A program made the position numbers and the translations under genes. Source: Gigaspora margarita (lineage: Eukaryota; Glomeromycota; Glomeromycetes; Diversisporales; Gigasporaceae). Taken from it: 64,000 bases of DNA. The notes under the pieces are model-generated. The model was given only the letters and a program-made list of their open reading frames with translations, searched no databases and was not told the origin of the DNA. The stretch spans positions 353,476 to 417,475 of the forward strand of contig WTPW01000086.1 of assembly GCA_009809945.1 (NCBI GenBank), written 5' to 3'. Below, in pieces: positions 45,202-57,235 of this stretch; positions within the stretch are counted from its first letter, which is position 1, and every line of letters starts with the position of its first letter.

Positions 45202-48030
45202 TTATAGAGGAACTACTTCAATAACACTAAATCCACCTTTGCAATAAGTAACTTTCGTCAATTTCCATCCAGACTTAATTAATAATTCCGTTATTTCTGA
45301 TTTTGTTCTTTCTTTGCCATTATACATACACATCATCAAGGTGTCTAATTGATATAACAAAGGAAGATCATCGATCAATATTTCAGCAATAAGAAGCTTT
45401 GGATTGAAGTTTGAAGGTACTTCATGATATGACGAGCTAGCATTAGTTGAAGGATAGCAGAGAATTGATTTAAGGATTTTGATGGCTTGTTCATCAGGCC
45501 AATTATGAAGTATGGAGCGAAAAAAGTAAACATCAGAGGGTGGAAGTGGATTTATAAAAAAATCACCTTTATAAGAATAATGGTAAGTATGGTCATGAGT
45601 ACTAATATTGGAAATCTGATAAAGGTCAATACAATGTACCGTATAAGCGCGAAATAACGGGCCGGGGCGTTATTTCGAAATCCGGACACCCCCAAAATAA
45701 CATTTAGTGTCTCGAATTAACGCCCATGCGCGTCCCGAATTAACGCGCCCCAGATATAACCGGTAATTGATTCGTGCGGCAATTCAACTGCATCGTTGAC
45801 ATGGGCCATAAAAACTTAGTATTTATAGCTGTTCTTATCTATATAGTAAAAAATTTACCGAATGATTATTTTGCCGCTTCAATAAGTTTTTGATTTTTGG
45901 TAATGCAATATCTTGTTATTTACAGCTGATTCGAAAATTAGTGGGACATTTGAAAAATTTTCTTGTTTTTGAAACCTTTCGGTTTCGTCTTATGAAACAT
46001 CTAACTCTTCGGAAACCATGTCACAGTCTTCGGAACTTCGGTCCGATAATGGTGATGCGATTTCCGAAGAGTTAGATGATTCATCCGAAAGGTTTCAAAA
46101 ACGAGAAAATTTTCAAGTGTCCAACTAATTTTCAAATCATCTGTAATATAAGTGATAAGGTTAAATAAAATTCGAGCCAATCATTTATGTGAGATTGGAT
46201 AATTATTAAGAATAAAAGTGACTACTGTATTTGATCAGAAATTATAAGCCCGATTATGAATTTCTTATGAGTGCTAATGAATTTTTGTATGCATATAACC
46301 TAGTTGCTTATAAATGTCTGTACATATGCACCTGATTACTTATAAATTTAGTACACTTATTATAATTTTATACGCTTAGATGATTTATCACTTTGTTACC
46401 CCCTTTATAGTTTTTAAATATATATTTATGAAACAATATTTTTAGGTCTTATTATGCAAGTTGCATGCGCGTTATTTTAAAAATCTTTGACTCCGAAAAT
46501 CAGTTCTTATTTCGAAATAACGCGCATGCGCGTACTCGAAATAACGCGCCGGTCAATCAATTAACGCGCAGGGGAGCGTTATTTCGCGCTTGTACGGTAT
46601 ATTTTTAAACGAGTGCCTCGAAAAAATTGAACTCTATCTAACAATTCTTTATGGTTTATCGACCATAACTTAATAAAACAACAATATTATAAGTTTAAAT
46701 TTGTAACTTAAAAAAAATTGGATTAAATACACTAACCTTTTCAGACATTTCGATAACACTAGGATGATCATAAAGAACACCTTTCATGGTCGGGTAGCGT
46801 GTCAACAATTGGAACAAAAAACCTCCACTCCCACCGGCAACATCTACAAAGGTTGCATTACGATACTGCGACCAGTCATAATCTTTATTAAAAAAGATTA
46901 AATTAACATAATTTTATTCAATTTTATTAATACGAATACTTTAAATATATATATACTGTATATATTTTACAAACATTGATGAAGACCTTTTCCGTATATG
47001 CTATCTTGTTCGATCATCCCTTTATTAAAAATTTCCTGTCTTTCTTTGTTCACAGGCAATGCCCACCATTCAAATGCCTCTATGCCATCATGAGCTTTTG
47101 CAAATGACGTCACTTGTTCATTTTCATTATCAGTTTGTAATTTCAAATCATATGCTAAATATTGAGTTGCTGAAGAGTATTCTTCGTATAGTAAAATAAT
47201 ATTGCGGAATGTGTTTGGGTGGTCTTTACATAACACTAATGATAGGTGAGTATTGGTGTATATTCCATTGCCGAGGGAACGAAAGATACCTTTGATGCTG
47301 CAAGACGGAAAGACGGAGGAGGCGATCTATTGAAAAAATAAAAGCACAAATTTGGAAATCAGGAAACAAACCTTACTATCACTCATGCAAGTGTAACATA
47401 ATCCAATTTCAAATTATTACTTAATTTATCCTCTTTAGTTCCAGTCGTTTTTTCAATCTCATATATGTTCATCTTACCACCTTGAGCTTTAATTATATCA
47501 GCAACTTCGAGTTTTGTAAGTCCACAAATTATTTTTGAAACTAAAAAACCACTCCATTCATTAAGAGCTAAGTATGTTGGTGGCAAAAGTCGTCTTTGTA
47601 AATCTCTTATATGTAAAATAAAAAAATAAAATTAGATACTTGTTACTATAATATATTAAGAAAAATTTTAAAATTTAAAGCGTACGTGATTTTTTTTCCA
47701 ATCCATAAAAAATTTAGTTTGCAAGAGCTGGCAATATTACCATCAAATTATAGTTATCATTGCACTTTGTTCTAAAAATAAGCCAAAAAGAAATGATAGA
47801 TAGAGCAAGAGAAACTATTAAAATTGTATACATGATTGATAAAATTAACTTTGAATTCAACCAGTTTTTATATATATTTTGAATTCACGGTTATTCAGTT
47901 TCCTATAAGAAAATTTGTAAGATTGATTATTGACAGCATATGGTTTAAATCCTTCGGCCAACCAATAAAATGAATAGATTTTTAAATAACTATAGACTGT
48001 TTTTAAATAGGAGACCATACCAAAAAGCAT
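45202..48030 (-). pseudogene. O-methyltransferase pseudogene
   Basis: Dead or dying paralogue of the gene at 54,941-56,797 with the same exon order (start near 48,030, stop at 45,202-45,204). The SAM-binding sequence VDVAGGSGGFLFQLL is intact at ~46,860-46,800 and the C-terminal exon is open apart from compensating in-frame losses. The lesions are at the start of the fourth exon (~47,320-47,290): an 8-nt duplication (GACGGAAA on the plus strand) and one lost A in the run before GG shift the frame to an early stop. The intron before the last exon is swollen by a 959-bp transposon. Rescue by alternative splicing cannot be excluded without transcripts. Confidence 0.8.
45639..46597. mobile_element. 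959-bp TA-inserting element, copy 1, in an O-methyltransferase intron
   Basis: Ends CCGTATAAGCGCGAAATAAC and the inverse GTTATTTCGCGCTTGTACGG. TA at 45,637-45,638 and 46,598-46,599, and the paralogue shows AATGTATATTTTTAAAT uninterrupted (~55,384). The centre (about 45,905-46,150) is a second palindrome with ~115-nt arms. On the minus strand the centre could be read as an acidic, Ser-rich peptide (NSSEIASPLSDRSSEDCDM), perhaps a transposase remnant. Copy 2 (62,735-63,693) has the same length in the opposite orientation. Confidence 0.9.
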
Positions 48031-48515
48031 TAGTAGACAAAACTTATTAGACTTTCTATCCTAATTTTAATAATAATTGACGCACATTACATCATATTTA
48101 TAAATTCTAATTCTAGAAAGAACTGTTAGGTTTAACTGCGAGCTAATCCGGAATCTCATTTCTATATCTGTTAGATTACTAATACGTACGTACATACCTT
48201 CTATATTTGCACCTCATATCTGTGTTATTATTCCTTTAATAGTATTAGTCATTACTGTAAATCACCACATACAAGACCCGCGCCTATACGTTTCACCAAT
48301 TTTAAAACCCTGCAATTAGACCCACGGGTCTCTTGTATAGGTATAGACCTGATAATTAATGGATATACCGTGATATAGTATTAATATGAGTAACATAATG
48401 ATCTAGTAACTACCGGATAATTAATAGTTATTCAATTTTTATTAGTGTATACCCTGCGTCTTTTTACACTTTACCAAAATTTTAACCTATCTTGTATACA
48501 ACTATTTAAAGTATT

Positions 48516-48737
48516 ATCCCCTGGCCAACCCCATCTACATGACTTTTTTTTCATGAACTTATTCCTAATGATAAACGTCATCAACTTATTTTGACTGGCA
48601 TACGTCATAGTATTTAGAAAATTGGTAATGGTTAAATCCCAGACAGTTGGGCATAAGCGGAACTCAAATTCTATTGTAAACAAAGAATACAATGTACAAT
48701 GCATGATTTATTGGTTGGTGGATCGACAAAAACTACG
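48516..48737. other. Junction between A1 and B2
   Basis: No counterpart to this piece was recognised at the right of A2. No gene. A small plus frame (48,622-48,828) runs into B2 and ends in TRLAKKISDYQII, a peptide also open in B1 (32,470); its identity is unknown. Confidence 0.4.
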
Positions 48738-49854
48738 AACTACAAGACTAGCTAAGAAAATTAGTGATTATCAGATAATCTGTGCAGCAAAATTCCGACA
48801 GAAATTTACGAAAAATGGAAAAATCTAGAAATCATTTTTAGCGGAATGTTATTTTTCTTGATATTTGCTAATTTATTCACTATTTTTTATTAATATTGTG
48901 GAGCAATTGTTCTTGTTCTTGTTCTAGCATTTTTCTTGTACTTGCCCTTACCATTTTTTTTCGCTCGAAATCAAATAACATAAGCAAATTTGACAAATCC
49001 ACCTTTCACGAATTTAAGGGTTTTTAATAAGACCCTAGCATCATCAATCTAAAAAAATTCGCTTATCAGCATTAGCGCTATTTGTTTGATTTTACGTTAC
49101 ACCTGATCTTGAAATTTAATTTGCGAAATTTTTTATATTGGTGACGCCAGAAGTTTGAGTGTTTAAGGGAAAGCCCTTACCTCTCCCACCCACAAAAAGT
49201 TGTTCACCATCTGTAATTTTGTTCAATCGAATTTTAAGATCAGGTGTAACGTAAAAATCGAAGCAAAACCACTTTTTATAAGAAACCATTTCTGCGCCTA
49301 ATTAAAAACGTTCCTCGTGGAATTTTACTAAAAACTATGAACTTACATTTTTCTAACGCTTACCCTAGTTATACGCGGTTCTTAGAAATAAAACACGTTT
49401 GTTTTGACTATCGCGTTATACCTGAACCTAAATTTTGATTGGCCAAAATTACAGGGGAACCGATTTTTTGTGGGAACGTTACCTAAGATGTTTAAAGGCG
49501 GGCGCTATTAAAATTGAGTTAAGCCATTGTAGATCGTTTCCAATTTCGATTGTCTGAGATTCTTCATAATTTTGGGGATTACCGATGATCGAATCGACAA
49601 TCGATTCGGTCATTGTAATGATATAAATCATAGCGGCAAATTTTGTTGATTCTACTAAAGAACGGCACAGCTAAATAATCGGCTCAGTTCCATTATAGCG
49701 AGTCACTAACCGAGCAGAGCCAGTCGTTTGCATCACTACTCACCTATACAATCACATGATTATCATTCGATTGTGTAAAAAGCTCAATTTTTATATGCAG
49801 TATCTATGCTCACTAAAAAATTCCATTGTGATACAAGTCTTTAGCAGAATCTAA

Positions 49855-49990
49855 GATAGTGTTATCCATCGGAATTACTGTCTTCAGCAGATTTCAAATA
49901 CTACTCAAATGCCTTTTTTTCATCCTTATCTTTGACTATACCATGTTGATAACACCATCAGAGATTATCTTTGTCCGTAATTGTATAATT
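49855..49990 (-). pseudogene. Antisense Sel1-repeat relic (B2 copy)
   Basis: Same relic as in B1: the minus strand reads WCYQHGIVKDKDEKKAFE, a stop, then YLKSAEDSNSDG, with a second stop where B1 has Arg. Both copies are dead, so the head-to-head partner decayed before or independently of the duplication. Confidence 0.55.
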
Positions 49991-50168
49991 CAGTAATTGT
50001 ATATTAAGTAAACTACGATCTACAAAATTTGATCAGAGATACATCATTTTGCAAATTGTGATAAGTGAATGTGTTACAATTGATGTTTTCATTCGGAATT
50101 TCACACCGATAATGTACATTACGTAACTATTTGCATCCATACCACCAAAAAAATTTTTGACCAGAATC

Positions 50169-51761
50169 ATGTCAATTGAAGAAAGTATTTATAATAATCT
50201 GTCTACAAAACTGATAATAAAAAATTCTTCTAAACTAACGTATACAACATTGAATAATGATTATTCACAAAATTTTCTGATTAAGATTATCGAAGAATTA
50301 TGTAATCTACATAATCAAGAAATTATTAAAGGAAACTTTGCAAGTTCAATTCTTAATTCAATTGATCGGTCTATGACAAACAAGCAACAAAATCCAGAAG
50401 AAATAATCAAATTATGTTTGAATAATCAATTAAATCACATTATCCAAACAAATCCTATAATTCAAAATATTCTTGGATATTGTTACGCGTATGGAAAATG
50501 GATTAAAAAAGACAATTATCAAGCATTTATTCATTTTCAAAAAGCAGCAAAATTAGGAAATTCTCTTGGAATATATAATATTGGCTTTTGTTACGAGAAT
50601 GGAATAGGTGTTAATAAAGATGAAAATAAAGCATTCTTTTATTATCAAAAATCTGCAGAAAAGGAAGATTCATATGGAATTATTCGCCTTGGATATTGTT
50701 ACCGAAACGGAATTGGTGCTGAAAAAGATGATCAAAAAGCATTTTTTTATTATAAAAAATCTGCAGATATGGGAAATGCTAGTGGAATAAGCAGTCTAGG
50801 AAATTGTTATGAACAAGGGATTGGAGTTGAAAAAGATGAATGTAAAGCATTTTTTTATTATCAAAAATCAGCAGATATGGGGAATGCTAGCGGAATATAC
50901 AATCTTGGAGATTGTTATGAAAGAAAAATTGGAGTTGAAAAGGATGAACGTAAGGCATTTTATTATTATCAACAATCTGCAGACTTGGGAAATTCTAGTG
51001 GAATAAATGGTCTTGGATATTGTTATGAAAAAGGAATTGGAGTAGAAAAGGATGTGCATAAAGCATTTTTATTTTATCAACAATCTGCGGACATGGATAA
51101 TGCTAGTGGGCTGTATAATCTTGGAGATTGTTATGAAAAAGGAATTGGAGTTGAGAAAGATGAACAAAAGGCATATTTTTATTATCAAAAATCAGCGGAT
51201 CTGGGGAATATAAGCGGAATAAACAGTATTGGATATTTTTATGAAAAAGGAATTGGAGTTGAAAAAGATGAACGTAAAGCATTCTACTATTATCAAAAAT
51301 CTGCAGATATGGAAAACGCTAATGGAATGTTTAATCTCGGAGATTGTTATGAGAAAGGAATTGGAGTAGAAAAGGATGATCATAAAGCATTCATATATTA
51401 TCAAAAATCTGCGGAAATGGGAAATACTAATGGAATGATTTGTCTTGGTTATTGCTATTTTCACGGAACAGGAGTTCAAAGGGATGAATACAAAACATTT
51501 TTTTATTGTCAAAAATCTGCTGATTTGGGAGATTCTAATGGAATGTGTAGTCTTGGATATTGTTATGAAAAAGGAATTGGAATTGAAAAAGATGAACATA
51601 AAGCATTCATTTATTATCAAAAAGCTGCTGCTATGGGGAATGCCAACGGAATGACCAATATTGGAAATTGTTATCGGAATGGAATTGGGGTTAAAATTGA
51701 TGAATATAAGGCATATGTTTATTATCGAAATTCCGCAGATATGAGGATAAAGCAAAGTTAA
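50169..51761 (+). CDS. Sel1-like repeat protein, 530 aa, intronless
   Basis: Solenoid protein of about eleven complete and one partial 36-residue Sel1 repeats (consensus AFxYYQKSADMGNxxG then LGYCYEKGIGVEKDExK), occupying ~residues 105-525 after a ~100-residue non-repeat N-terminus (MSIEESIYNNLSTKLI start). Sel1 repeats are helical, TPR-like protein-binding scaffolds; in this fungal group they are often attached to kinases, but no kinase domain is present here. No signal peptide or membrane segment. I start at the ATG at 50,169; the frame is open four codons further upstream but without an ATG. The B1 pseudogene has the same ATG context. The partner is unknown. High repeat uniformity suggests homogenisation within and between copies. 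Confidence 0.85.
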   Translation: MSIEESIYNNLSTKLIIKNSSKLTYTTLNNDYSQNFLIKIIEELCNLHNQEIIKGNFASSILNSIDRSMTNKQQNPEEIIKLCLNNQLNHIIQTNPIIQNILGYCYAYGKWIKKDNYQAFIHFQKAAKLGNSLGIYNIGFCYENGIGVNKDENKAFFYYQKSAEKEDSYGIIRLGYCYRNGIGAEKDDQKAFFYYKKSADMGNASGISSLGNCYEQGIGVEKDECKAFFYYQKSADMGNASGIYNLGDCYERKIGVEKDERKAFYYYQQSADLGNSSGINGLGYCYEKGIGVEKDVHKAFLFYQQSADMDNASGLYNLGDCYEKGIGVEKDEQKAYFYYQKSADLGNISGINSIGYFYEKGIGVEKDERKAFYYYQKSADMENANGMFNLGDCYEKGIGVEKDDHKAFIYYQKSAEMGNTNGMICLGYCYFHGTGVQRDEYKTFFYCQKSADLGDSNGMCSLGYCYEKGIGIEKDEHKAFIYYQKAAAMGNANGMTNIGNCYRNGIGVKIDEYKAYVYYRNSADMRIKQS

Positions 51762-52821
51762 CAATCTTTGATATTGTTACGAAAATAATTGGAGTCGAAA
51801 AGTTGAACATGGTACATCCTTTTTATTGTCAAATAAATAACTGATTATTTAAAAATAATAGATCATTGGAAAGGATATTAAATACAGTATAAATTTTTTA
51901 TAATTCCTATTAACTGACAAGTATGCATTAGCAAAATGTGAATTTTTTGATTGTTAGTTATTGTTATCTTAATAGAATTGGAATCGAAAAGGATAAACTT
52001 AAGCATTTAAATCATTATTAAAAATATACATAGATAGATAGTAATATTGTATAATTAAATATCTTGTAATATAGTTTATTAAGAAATTTATATAAATAAA
52101 GTTAGGTATAGGTATCAAATTTAACGTTTTTTTTTTTTTTTTTTTTTTTTTTCTATCTATACTTCTATCGATTTGATTTCTTTTATAATGATACCCTTAA
52201 TGATAATTGTTGTGAGGTGAAAATGTAACGAAAACATTATTATATAAAACAAGTTACATATAGGTATCAAATGTAATGTTTTTTATTTCTTTGTCTTTAC
52301 TTCTATCAATTTGATTCTTTTATCATGATACACTTAATTATAATTGTTTTTGAGAGTGAAAATGTAACGAAAACATTATATATTAAACTAGGTCGCATGA
52401 CTTTCACCTACAAGTAAATCTATTTAACTATATATTTATAATTATAAAATCCCCGAGAGAGTTAAATCAATATATTTTTTTTTATAGTTTTAAAATGATA
52501 TCTAATTGTTTTTATTTACTGCCATTTTATCAATCCATTCAAATATAAATAATCATTTAATAAAATTTATAAGTATTTTTTAAATTTTAACGAAAATATG
52601 GTCTAACTGCTATAATAAAAATAATTACTTATATTACTATATAATTAGTATAAAATGGATTATTATATTTAGTACTAATTTTATAATATAGTTTTAGATA
52701 ATTTCTTTTGCCTAGTATTCTAGTTCCAGAATATTTGTTACAAAAGTTAGGCTTTGTTTGAAAATCTGAAAGTTAGATATTAATTGCGGCGGCTAAAGCT
52801 GAGATTGGGGATCTCTATTTA

Positions 52822-54585
52822 AGAGTGTTCTCAAGCACCTTCCTCAATGAACGAGGTAAGTTTTATTTAGTCGGAAATTGACAAAATGTTCGCGATTATC
52901 ACTTAGCAAAAAAAAATCTGGAGCAGTGGCCACCAATTTTTTTCATTGACTAAAATTTATCATTGATTGCTCAAGCTCAATTACTCTTTCATTTTAATTG
53001 TTATGATTTTTTTTATAACATGGATATTCAATAAGACCATCGTCATTGCCAAAAAAAAAATATTATTCATATTTAATTTTATTTAAAAAATAGAAATTTA
53101 TGTGCACCATGATGCAACCCTATAGTAGCAAATATAAATAATAATAATTGAAATTAGGGCTGTTAAGTGGTCCGACTCAAACCGATGGACCGCCGGTCCG
53201 TCCTAGGACCGGGCCAGTCCTGTCTTTTTTGGGACGGACCGAAAAGACCGTCGGTCCTAATCTAAGTTATTGTTAAATTATTTTATAGATGATTATGTGA
53301 ATAAAATATAAACTTGATCAGTGAAAATTTTTAAATTAAATAGCTATTTACATGATTTTAATTGATAGTTTTGAATGGATCTTGTTAACCAGCATTAAGA
53401 ATTATAATTACGCTTTTTTTGATTAAATTAATCACAAAAGGTAAGCTATATTTATGTTTCAATTTAACTATATTGTATGTTATAGTATTCCTTCCTTCGA
53501 TATCTAACAAGCATAAATATTCACAGGCATTACATTGAAAATTATATAAATAAATAAATAAATATACTATTTTTAAAAAGATGCATGTATTAAAAAATTC
53601 ACACGTAAAAAAAATGTAAAAAAAATATATTGATTATTACTTTCAAAAATGCTATGCCATTAATTAATCGAATTTGTCAAGTAATTAAATATTTAATAGA
53701 CGGGTTTAAATTTTTGTTTATAAATAGCGTTTATTTAATAAAACAAGTAATGAACTAAATTTGAATGGAGTCTATAATAATAACAGGTAATAATACAATA
53801 TATTTATGCAACTTATGTAGCATTTAATTAGTCTAATAATCGGTCCGTCCAATCTCATACTGATCGGTCCTAATCGGTCCTGGACCGCAGTCCGGTCCAA
53901 CTTTTTAAAAGACCGCCGGTCTTTGGACCAAGACGGACCGGACGGACCGATTAACAGCCCTAATTGAAATTAGGTTAGGGTTAGGGGGTTAGAAGGTTAG
54001 GTGTGGAAGTTAGGATTAAGGTTAGGATCAATTTAAATTAGAATCTAAGATAACATCACGAAAGGAGCATTTTTCATTAAAAATGTAACAGGGGCTACCC
54101 TAGCAAAATTTCGAGAAGCATAAAAGGGGTGCACCATGGTGCACGGTACACCATTTTTTAAAATCCTAAAAAATATTATTCATACTTATTTTTTTAAAAA
54201 AATATTTTTCATAATTATTTTTATTTTAAAAAAGGTAGTTGCCGTAATGATTGTATAGCCAATTATGGCAGCTGTTGCGATGATAAGTTAATTAAAAAGA
54301 CAGTTGACCGAGTTAATTTGAGATTGTTAAAAAGACAGTTGACCGGAGGCAAAATTTCGTTAGTCAAAAGTTTCAGATGCCAAATTCCTGGTAGCTAAGG
54401 TTTTAAATAATTGTGTAATTGCTTTTTTTTTTTCTTGAAACTATATAGTAATTGATTGAAGGATGAAAAGAGATAGCTCAAGCATTGATCGCATTGATCG
54501 CAAACTTTGTTTTAATTGATCGTAGCATTTGAGTGTTACTTCTATCGCTAGTCAATTCCATCGAGAGAGGTGCTTGAGAACACCT
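52822..54585. mobile_element. GTGTTCTCAAGCACCT-family element with nested insertions
   Basis: The left GTGTTCTCAAGCACCTTCCT and right AGAGGTGCTTGAGAACACCT are inverted. Inside are the 53.1-54.15 kb telomere-like repeat and, within that, the 806-bp hAT-like element. No transposase frame. Confidence 0.6.
53156..53961. mobile_element. 806-bp hAT-like element with 10-bp direct repeats
   Basis: AGGGCTGTTAAGTGGTCCG at the left; CGGACCGATTAACAGCCCT at the right. Both sides are bordered by AATTGAAATT (53,146-53,155 and 53,962-53,971). The empty counterpart in A1 reads CTAATTCCAATTATTATT (inverse orientation, 44,774). Subterminal regions are packed with GGTCCG/CGGTCC words. The A/T-rich interior does not code. 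Confidence 0.85.
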
Positions 54586-54940
54586 TAAATTTATAATAGC
54601 TACTAAAATTCACTTAACTATTATTAATAAAACTAACCCTAAATCCTAGCCTTGCTCTAAGGTCAAAAAAATTTCTAAAATTTAATCTTAAAATATTTCA
54701 AGATATTAGATCTAGATTAACTGTTGCATTAATTTACAGGATCAATAAATAATGTTAAAAACCAATATTTATTTATTTCAATTTTAACTTATTAAATTCT
54801 GGAAATTTTAAGGATATTTATAAAAAAAAAATACATAGATCAAAAAAATTTACTAGAATAGTAGGTTTTGTATAAAATGCTAACTATATTTAACTTTTTT
54901 TTTTTGACTATTGAGTTTGCTTTGATAAATATCTTAGACT

Positions 54941-56797
54941 TTACAGAGGAACTGCTTCAATAACACTAAACCCACCTCTGCAATAAGTAACTTTCGTCAA
55001 CTTCCATCCGGACTTATTTAATAATTCCGTAATTTCTGATTTTGTTCTTTCTTTGCCATTATACATGCACATCATCAAGATGTCTAATTGATATAATAAA
55101 GGAAACTTAGTCCGATCATCGATCAATATTTCAGCTATAAGAAGCTTTGGCTTGGAGTATGAAGGTACTTCATGATAAGACGAACTAACATTAGTTGAAG
55201 GAATAGCAGAGTGAATTGTTTTAAGGATTTTGACGGCTTGTTCATCAGGCCAATTATGAAGTATGGAGCGAAGAAAGTAAACATCAGAGGGTGGAGGTGG
55301 GTTTATAAAGAAATCACCTTTATAAGAATAATAGTAAGTATGGTCATGAGTACTAATACTGGAAGTCTGATAAAGGTCAATACAATGTATATTTTTAAAT
55401 GAGTACCTCGAAAAAATTGAACTCTATCTAACAATTCTTTATGGTTTGTCGACCATAACTTAATAAAACAACAATATTATAAGTTTACATTTGTAACTTT
55501 AAAAAAAATGGTTTAAATACACTAACCTGTTCAAACTTTTCAATAACACTAGGATACTCATAAAGAACTCCTTTCATTGTCGGGTAGCGTGTCAACAATT
55601 GGAATAAAAAACCTCCGCTTCCACCGGCAACATCTACATATGTTGCATTACGATACTGTGACCAATCATAATCTTTATTAAAAAAGATTAAATTAAAATA
55701 ATTTTATTCAATTTTATTAATACGAATACCTTAAATATTATTTTTTACAAACCTTGATGAAGACCTTTACCGTATATGCTATCTTGTTCGATCATCCCTT
55801 TATTAAAAACTTCTTGCCTTTCTTTGTTCTCAGGCAATGCCCACCATTCAAATGCCCCAATTCCATCATGAGCTTTAGCAAATGGCGTCATTCGTTCATT
55901 TTTATTACCAGTTTGTAATTTCAAATCATAAGCTAAATATTGAGTTGCTGAAGAATATTCTTCGTACAGTAAAATAATATTGCGGAATGTGTTTGGGTGG
56001 TCTTTACATAACACTAATGATAGTTGTGTATTGGCATATACTCCATTGCCGATGGAACAAAAGATGCCTTTTGATGCTGCAACACGGAGGAGGCGATCTA
56101 TTGAAAAAATAAAAGCACAAATTTAGGAATCAGGAAACAAATCTTACTATTACTCGTGTACATAATCCAATTTTCAGATTATTACTTAATTTATCCTCTT
56201 TAGTTCCAGTCGCTTTTGCAATCTCATATATATTCATCTTTCCACCTTGAGCTTTAATTATATCAGCGACTTCAAGTTTTGTAAGTTCATAAATTATTTT
56301 TGAAACTAAAAAACCACACCATTCATTAAGAACTAAGTATGATGGTGGAAAAACTCGTCTTTGAAAATCTCTTATATGCAAAATAAAAAAAATAAAATTA
56401 GATACTTGTTACTATATTTTATTAAGCCAAAATTTTATAATTTAAGCGTACGTGGTTTTTTTTCCAATCCATAGAAAAATTTTGTTTACAAAAGCTGGCA
56501 ATATTACCAACAAATTATAGTTATCATTGCATTTTGTTCCAAAAACAAACCAACAAGAAACGATAAATAGAGTAAGAGAAACTATTAAAATTGTATACAT
56601 GATTGATATAAAATTAATTTTTAATTCAACCAGTTTTTATATACTTTGAACTCACGGTTATTCAGTTTCCTATCAGAAAATTTGTAAGATTGATTATTGA
56701 CAGCATATGGTTTAAATCCTTTGGCCAACCAATAAAATGAATAGTTTTTTAAATAACTAAAGACCGTTTTTAAATATGAGACCATACCAAAAAGCAT
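54941..56797 (-). CDS. SAM-dependent O-methyltransferase with N-terminal hydrophobic anchor, 7 exons
   Basis: COMT-type small-molecule O-methyltransferase: transfers a methyl group from S-adenosylmethionine to a hydroxyl. My model, 5' to 3': 56797-56656, 56581-56452, 56370-56186, 56097-55753, 55672-55527, 55458-55407, 55317-54941; all GT-AG introns (68-89 nt), 1,377 nt, 458 aa, no internal stop. The N-terminus carries hydrophobic stretches (LSLTLFIVSCWFVFG, ~48-62; LLVILPAFVNKIFLWI, ~72-87) before a winged-helix/dimerisation part (LNEWCGFLVSKI ... KATGTKEDKLNRLLRVAASKG). The SAM-binding loop VDVAGGSGG lies at ~280, GDFF at ~334, and LHNW with the family's catalytic His at ~354. The anchor suggests membrane attachment, unlike soluble plant relatives. 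Substrate unknown. The first exon is less certain than the rest: it rests on a GTGAGT donor and conservation in A1. Confidence 0.85.
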
Positions 56798-57235
56798 TAA
56801 TAGACCAGTCTTAGAACTCAAGACGGACTTTGCCAGACTGATCTATCTTAATTTTAATAATAATTGGTGCACATTACATCATAATTTAAAAATTCTAATT
56901 CTAGAAAGAACTGTTAGGTTTAACTGCAAGCCAATCCGGGATCTCATTTCTTTATCTGTTAAATTATAGATTACTAATACGTATGTACATACATACCTGC
57001 ACCGCCATATCTGCGTTATTATTTCTTTAATAGTATTAGTCATTGCTGTAAATCACCGTATACAAGACCCGCGTCTATTACGTTTCACCAATTTTAAAAC
57101 CTGTAATTAGACCCGGGTCTCTTGCGCCTGATAATTGGGTTTATTCTATTTTATTAGTATCCTATTTGTATACCCTGGGTCTTTACATGTTACCAAAATT
57201 TAAGACTATCATGAATACAGTAATTTAAAGTATTA

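Larger units (their letters stand above)
43428..48515. repeat. Block A1: duplicated segment with the dead O-methyltransferase
   Basis: Collinear with 52,556-57,235 (A2), from TATAAAAAGTATTTGAAAAT to about TTTAAAGTATTATCCCC. It differs by the 141-bp and 959-bp insertions, by absence of the 806-bp element present in A2, and by scattered substitutions and indels. Confidence 0.85.
48738..52550. repeat. Block B2: duplicated segment with the live Sel1 gene
   Basis: Counterpart of 32,455-36,697. It includes the shared MITEs at 49,036-49,148 and 49,188-49,476 (the latter with an intact core module, 49,255-49,375). It has a T-run of ~30 bases at 52,127-52,155 and a small internal duplication (ATAGGTATCAAATTTAACG / ATAGGTATCAAATGTAATG) near 52,100 and 52,260. 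Confidence 0.85.
52556..57235. repeat. Block A2: duplicated segment with the live O-methyltransferase
   Basis: Counterpart of 43,428-48,515, joined directly to B2. Shared landmarks: TTCTAGTTCCAGAATATTTG (52,718 and 43,590), the transposon remains, the whole methyltransferase, and the far-left end near TTTAAAGTATTATGCATT. Confidence 0.85.

Noticed and set aside
50157..50168. Upstream start for the Sel1 gene at a TTG codon
   Set aside because: The first ATG is at 50,169, and the paralogue has an ATG at the same place.
51192..51764. 190-codon minus frame antisense to the Sel1 gene
   Set aside because: It is the complement of Sel1 repeats; the plus strand has clear domain structure and the antisense repeats have none.
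55211..55402. 63-codon plus frame overlapping the last methyltransferase exon
   Set aside because: Shadow of the minus-strand gene.
56130..56190. Alternative later donor for the third methyltransferase exon, reading on to GLCTRVI
   Set aside because: A GTAATA donor earlier (after KEDKL) gives the conserved KLNRLLRVAASKG join in phase; the longer version inserts residues absent from the family.
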